A stretch of 11,309 bases of DNA from Burkholderiales bacterium (GTDB lineage Bacteria > Pseudomonadota > Gammaproteobacteria > Burkholderiales > Burkholderiaceae). The position numbers and the translations under genes are program-made. The number at the start of each line of letters is the position of its first letter. Within the stretch, counting starts at the first letter, position 1. Below are positions 7,999 to 11,309 of this stretch, piece by piece. The stretch covers positions 1 through 11,309 of the forward strand of contig CANBUA010000144.1 of assembly GCA_947372535.1 (NCBI GenBank), given 5' to 3'. The notes beneath the pieces are model-generated. The model saw nothing but the letters and a program-made list of their open reading frames with translations, made no database searches and was not told where the DNA came from.

Positions 7999-8811
7999 TC
8001 AGTTTTTGGTCGAGGTGATGAAGTCGGGCGGCGGGGGGCTGCCTGAGGAGAGCGTCAGCACCTCGAAGCCGGTCTCGGTCACTAGGATGGTGTGCTCCCA
8101 CTGGGCCGACAGCGAGCGGTCCTTGGTGACGATGGTCCAGCCATCGCCCAGGGGCTTGATGTCCCGCTTGCCAGCGTTGATCATGGGCTCGATGGTGAAG
8201 GTCATGCCGGTCTTGAGCTCTTCGAGCGTGCCGGGGCGGCCGTAATGCAGCACCTGAGGCTCTTCGTGGAACTTCTGGCCGATGCCGTGGCCGCAGAACT
8301 CGCGCACGACGGAAAAGCCCTGGTTCTCGGCGAAGGTCTGGATGGTGTGGCCGATGTCGCCCAGGCGCACGCCGGGCTTGACCTTGGCGATACCGCGCCA
8401 CATGGCCTCGTAGGTGAAGCTGCACAGGCGCTTGGCCGCGATGGAGCCATCGCCCACCACGAACATGCGGCTGGTGTCGCCATGCCAGCCGTCCTTGATG
8501 ACGGTGATGTCCAGGTTGACGATGTCGCCGTTCTTGAGGGCGCGGTCGTTCGGGATGCCGTGGCAGACCTGGTGGTTGATGGAGGCGCAGATCGACTTGG
8601 GGTAGGGCGTGTGCCCGCCCGGTGCGTAGTTCAGCGGCGCGGGGACGGTGCCTTGCACATTGACCATGTAGTCGTGCGCCAGCTTGTCGAGCTGCTCGGT
8701 GGTGGTGCCGGGCTGGACATGCGGCGTGATGAAGTCCAGCACCTCGGAGGCGAGGCGGCCGGCAAGGCGCATGGCGTCGATCTCGGCGCCTGTTTTGATC
8801 GTGATGCTCAT
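7999..8811 (-). CDS. map: Type I methionine aminopeptidase
   Basis: This 270-residue enzyme removes the initiator methionine from nascent proteins whose second residue is small. The metal ligands are all visible: D101 and D112 (in NLDITV and HGDTSRMF), H175 (in GHGIG), E208 (in FTIEPM) and E239 (in WEHTILVT). H84 in CHGIPN matches the substrate-contacting histidine. Numbering is offset by four from the E. coli ligands, consistent with a type Ia enzyme without an N-terminal zinc-binding extension. The C-terminus is slightly extended with SGSPPPPDF. It is followed by glnD after 20 bases and is divergent from purL. The ATG at 8811 is preceded by a run of C rather than a Shine-Dalgarno, and a GATAAT box lies 9 bases before it. 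Confidence 0.97.
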   Translation of the reverse strand: MSITIKTGAEIDAMRLAGRLASEVLDFITPHVQPGTTTEQLDKLAHDYMVNVQGTVPAPLNYAPGGHTPYPKSICASINHQVCHGIPNDRALKNGDIVNLDITVIKDGWHGDTSRMFVVGDGSIAAKRLCSFTYEAMWRGIAKVKPGVRLGDIGHTIQTFAENQGFSVVREFCGHGIGQKFHEEPQVLHYGRPGTLEELKTGMTFTIEPMINAGKRDIKPLGDGWTIVTKDRSLSAQWEHTILVTETGFEVLTLSSGSPPPPDFITSTKN

Positions 8812-8820
8812 GGGGGTCAG

Positions 8821-8826
8821 ATTATC
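8821..8826 (-). promoter_or_regulatory. Candidate -10 box for map-glnD
   Basis: On the minus strand GATAAT ends 9 bases before the map ATG. If used, transcription would start within a few bases of the start codon, giving a nearly leaderless mRNA, which fits the absence of a Shine-Dalgarno. No convincing -35 was found at 16-18 bases. Confidence 0.4.
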
Positions 8827-8838
8827 CGGGTTTCGGGA

Positions 8839-8850
8839 TCACCTTGGTGA
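8839..8850. repeat. Inverted repeat in the map-purL intergenic region
   Basis: TCACC-TT-GGTGA is a perfect 5-bp inverted repeat around two bases. It lies 12 bases upstream of the candidate map -10 box, between the divergent genes. The spacing suits a protein-binding site more than an RNA hairpin. No known regulator is recognised and the repeat is short enough to be chance. Confidence 0.3.
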
Positions 8851-8901
8851 CATCAAGCGCGGGGAACACGACATTTTGCGTGATGAGGGCGGGGGAGCGG
8901 C

Positions 8902-8907
8902 TAAAAT
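8902..8907 (+). promoter_or_regulatory. Candidate -10 box for purL
   Basis: TAAAAT lies 36 bases before the purL ATG and would give a leader of about 30 bases. A TTGCGT at 8876-8881 could be the -35, but the 20-base spacing is long. The predicted leader is C-rich and has no Shine-Dalgarno. Confidence 0.4.
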
Positions 8908-8943
8908 GGCGGGCTTGTCCCCCACGACCACCTTGCGCCCCTC

Positions 8944-11309
8944 ATGTCCGATCTGATGCACTTTGAGGGCGGTAATGCCCTGGCCCCTCACCAAGTCCAG
9001 GCCCTGCTGCCCCAGCTGCAAGCCATCAACCCCAAGATCAGCGGCGTGCACGCGCGCCACGTTCACTGGGTGGCGGTGGACCATGCCCTGGTGCCAGGCG
9101 AGGTGGACAAGCTGTCGGCCTTGCTGACTTACGGCGATCCTTACGAGGGCCCGGCCGAGGGCGAGCTGATCGTGGTGTCGCCCCGCCTGGGTACGCTGTC
9201 CCCGTGGGCCTCCAAGGCCACGGACATCGCCCACAACTGCGGTCTGGCCATTCGCCGTGTCGAGCGCGTGACCGAATTCCGCTTGAGCCTCAAGGCCGGC
9301 CTGCTGGGCGCGATCACCGGTGGTGCCAAGCCCTTGAGCGCCGATGAGGTCCAGGCCGTGGCCGCCTTGCTGCATGACCGAATGACCGAGAGCGTGATGC
9401 GCTCGCGCGATGAGGCCCGCCGCCTGTTCGATGAAAAACCCGGCCAGGCCATGGCGCATGTCGATGTGCTTGGCCGTGGGCGCCAGGCGCTGGAAGAGGC
9501 CAACACCAGCTTCGGCCTGGCCTTGTCAGACGACGAAATCGAGTACCTGGTCAATGCCTTCACGGGGCTCAAGCGCAACCCGACCGATGTCGAGCTGATG
9601 ATGTTCGCTCAGGCCAACAGCGAGCATTGCCGCCACAAGATCTTCAACGCGCAGTTCACGATCGATGGGCAGGCACAGGACCTGTCCATGTTCGGCATGA
9701 TCCGCAATACCGAAAAGCTCAGCCCTCAGCACACGGTGGTGGCCTACTCGGACAACGCCTCGGTGATGGAAGGCCATCAGATCGAGCGCTGGATGCCCAA
9801 TGGCTACACCAATGCGCCTCAGTACGGTGGCCGTCCCGAGCTGGCCCATGTCCTGATGAAGGTGGAGACACACAACCACCCCACGGCTATTTCGCCTTAC
9901 CCCGGTGCTTCCACCGGCGCGGGCGGCGAGATCCGCGATGAAGGCGCCACGGGCCGGGGCTCACGCCCCAAGGCCGGTTTGACCGGTTTTTCCGTCTCCA
10001 ACCTGAACCTGCCCGGCACCAACGAGCCCTGGGAGGCGCAAGCTTTCGGCAAGCCCGAGCACATTGCCTCCGCCTTGCAGATCATGACCGAGGGCCCGCT
10101 TGGCGGCGCGGCCTTCAACAATGAGTTCGGCCGGCCCAACCTGGGTGGCTATTTCCGCGTGTTCGAGCAGACCGTGGGGCAGGGCGCTGATGCCATCCGC
10201 CGTGGGTACCACAAGCCGATCATGATCGCCGGTGGCCTGGGCACCATCAGCAGCGAGCAAACGCACAAGATCAAGTTCGACGCCGGCACCTTGCTGATCC
10301 AGTTGGGTGGCCCGGGCATGCGCATCGGCATGGGCGGCAGCGCGGCCAGTTCGATGGCGGCGGGCACCAACGCGGCCGATCTGGACTTTGACTCCGTGCA
10401 GCGGGGCAACCCCGAGATCCAGCGCCGCGCGCAAGAGGTGATCAACCACTGCTGGGGCCTGGAGGCCAACAACCCCATCCTGGCGATCCATGATGTGGGT
10501 GCGGGTGGCATCTCGAACGCCTTCCCAGAGCTGGTTGATGGCGCGGGCAAAGGCGCTCGCTTCGACCTGAGCCAAGTGCCGCTGGAAGAGACCGGCCTGG
10601 CACCCAAGGAAATCTGGTGCAACGAAAGCCAGGAGCGCTATGTCATGGCCATCGCGCCGGGCAACCTGCCTATCTTCCAGGCCATGTGCGACCGCGAGCG
10701 TTGCCCTTTTGGCGTGGTCGGCGTGACCACCGATGTGTGCGAGCTGGTGTTGGAGGACAAGACCCAGCCGTCCAGCGACAAGGCCATCGACATGCCGATG
10801 GATGTGTTGCTGGGCAAGCCGCCCAAGATGCACCGCGATGTGCGCAGCTTGACGCGTGACGGTGGTACGGTGGACTTGACCGGCGTGGCGCTGGAAACAG
10901 TGGCGCTGGACGTGCTGCGGCACCCGACTGTGGCCAGTAAGCGCTTTTTGATCACCATCGGCGACCGCACCGTGGGTGGCTTGAACCACCGCGACCAAAT
11001 GGTCGGCCCCTGGCAGGTGCCGGTGGCCGACGTGGCGGTGACCTTGGCCGATTTCGCATCCTTCAAGGGCGAGGCCATGGCCATGGGCGAGCGCACCCCG
11101 CTGGCCTCGGTCAATGCGCCGGCCTCTGGGCGCATGGCGGTGGCGGAAAGCATCACCAACCTGCTGGCCGCGCCCATCGATTTGGCCAAGGTCAAGCTGT
11201 CGGCCAACTGGATGGCGGCCTGCGGCGAGGCGGGTGAAGACGCTGCCTTGTACGAGACCGTGCGTGCCGTGGGCATGGAACTGTGCCCAGCCCTGGGCGT
11301 GTCCATCCC
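8944..11309 (+). CDS. purL: Phosphoribosylformylglycinamidine synthase, N-terminal 788 codons (partial)
   Basis: The frame from the ATG at 8944 stays open to the window end, so the gene is cut there. It encodes the large single-chain FGAM synthase, which converts FGAR, glutamine and ATP to FGAM in de novo purine synthesis. The N-terminus (FEGGNALA) and PurS-like domain are followed by the hallmark [10 protein letters not shown] (223-232). Next come [10 protein letters not shown] (306-315) and the nucleotide-binding segment [19 protein letters not shown] (321-339). [17 protein letters not shown] and [13 protein letters not shown] mark the first AIRS-type half. [16 protein letters not shown] (from 673) begins the second AIRS-type half. 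The rest of that half and the C-terminal glutamine amidotransferase domain lie beyond the window; full-length homologues have about 1,300 residues. An ATG at codon 5 (8956) is a possible alternative start. Confidence 0.96.
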   Translation, partial: MSDLMHFEGGNALAPHQVQALLPQLQAINPKISGVHARHVHWVAVDHALVPGEVDKLSALLTYGDPYEGPAEGELIVVSPRLGTLSPWASKATDIAHNCGLAIRRVERVTEFRLSLKAGLLGAITGGAKPLSADEVQAVAALLHDRMTESVMRSRDEARRLFDEKPGQAMAHVDVLGRGRQALEEANTSFGLALSDDEIEYLVNAFTGLKRNPTDVELMMFAQANSEHCRHKIFNAQFTIDGQAQDLSMFGMIRNTEKLSPQHTVVAYSDNASVMEGHQIERWMPNGYTNAPQYGGRPELAHVLMKVETHNHPTAISPYPGASTGAGGEIRDEGATGRGSRPKAGLTGFSVSNLNLPGTNEPWEAQAFGKPEHIASALQIMTEGPLGGAAFNNEFGRPNLGGYFRVFEQTVGQGADAIRRGYHKPIMIAGGLGTISSEQTHKIKFDAGTLLIQLGGPGMRIGMGGSAASSMAAGTNAADLDFDSVQRGNPEIQRRAQEVINHCWGLEANNPILAIHDVGAGGISNAFPELVDGAGKGARFDLSQVPLEETGLAPKEIWCNESQERYVMAIAPGNLPIFQAMCDRERCPFGVVGVTTDVCELVLEDKTQPSSDKAIDMPMDVLLGKPPKMHRDVRSLTRDGGTVDLTGVALETVALDVLRHPTVASKRFLITIGDRTVGGLNHRDQMVGPWQVPVADVAVTLADFASFKGEAMAMGERTPLASVNAPASGRMAVAESITNLLAAPIDLAKVKLSANWMAACGEAGEDAALYETVRAVGMELCPALGVSI

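Noticed and set aside
7979..8425. Upstream extension of the glnD frame by 149 codons, suggesting a fusion
   Set aside because: The added stretch is an alternative frame inside map, whose own product is complete with all metal ligands. GlnD family length fits the ATG at 7978.
4173..8811. Idea that PP2C, DUF465 and GlnD form a new signalling module
   Set aside because: They are not in one operon: strands alternate, and nothing in the sequences links their substrates. Proximity alone is not enough.
8906..8956. Short upstream open frame overlapping the purL start
   Set aside because: Its ATG lies inside the candidate -10 box and would not be transcribed from that promoter; there is no ribosome-binding site.
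9961..10998. Long minus-strand open frame opposite purL (345 codons)
   Set aside because: The plus strand here encodes clear PurL motifs throughout; the antisense frame has no recognisable domain.

Overview
The window looks like an ordinary chromosomal housekeeping region of a high-GC betaproteobacterium. The order sucA-sucB-lpdA-zapE, a 3'-to-5' pair glnD-map, and a large single-chain purL point to Burkholderiales, possibly near Comamonadaceae or the Leptothrix/Aquabacterium/Ideonella group. That placement is inferred from gene order and protein wording, not from a search. No tRNA, rRNA, CRISPR array, insertion sequence, phage gene or frameshifted gene was seen.

Bases 1-4180 (plus strand) hold the 2-oxoglutarate dehydrogenase operon: the last codons of E1 (sucA), the complete E2 succinyltransferase (sucB), the complete E3 dihydrolipoamide dehydrogenase (lpdA), and zapE, an AFG1-type ATPase that starts 4 bases after lpdA and is probably translationally coupled to it. 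The sucA-sucB and sucB-lpdA spacers (about 100 bases each) can both fold into stem-loops.

Bases 4173-5304 hold a PP2C-type protein phosphatase (minus strand) whose end overlaps the zapE end by 8 bases. It is divergent from a 67-residue YdcH/DUF465 coiled-coil protein (plus strand). The 106-base gap between them has overlapping -10-like boxes on the two strands and three inverted repeats.

Bases 5305-8811 hold glnD (PII uridylyltransferase/uridylyl-removing enzyme) and map (methionine aminopeptidase), both on the minus strand, 20 bases apart and likely co-transcribed. The 82-base gap between the DUF465 gene and the convergent glnD end contains a forward promoter-like sequence with no obvious forward gene after it.

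Bases 8944-11309 hold the first 788 codons of purL (FGAM synthase), divergent from map and cut by the window end.

The genes cover central carbon flux (TCA cycle), nitrogen sensing (GlnD/PII), purine synthesis and protein maturation. I found no strong evidence of an undescribed system. The parts worth a second look are all non-coding: the structured operon spacers, the PP2C/DUF465 divergent control region, two start codons that may be leaderless, and the orphan-looking promoter facing glnD.
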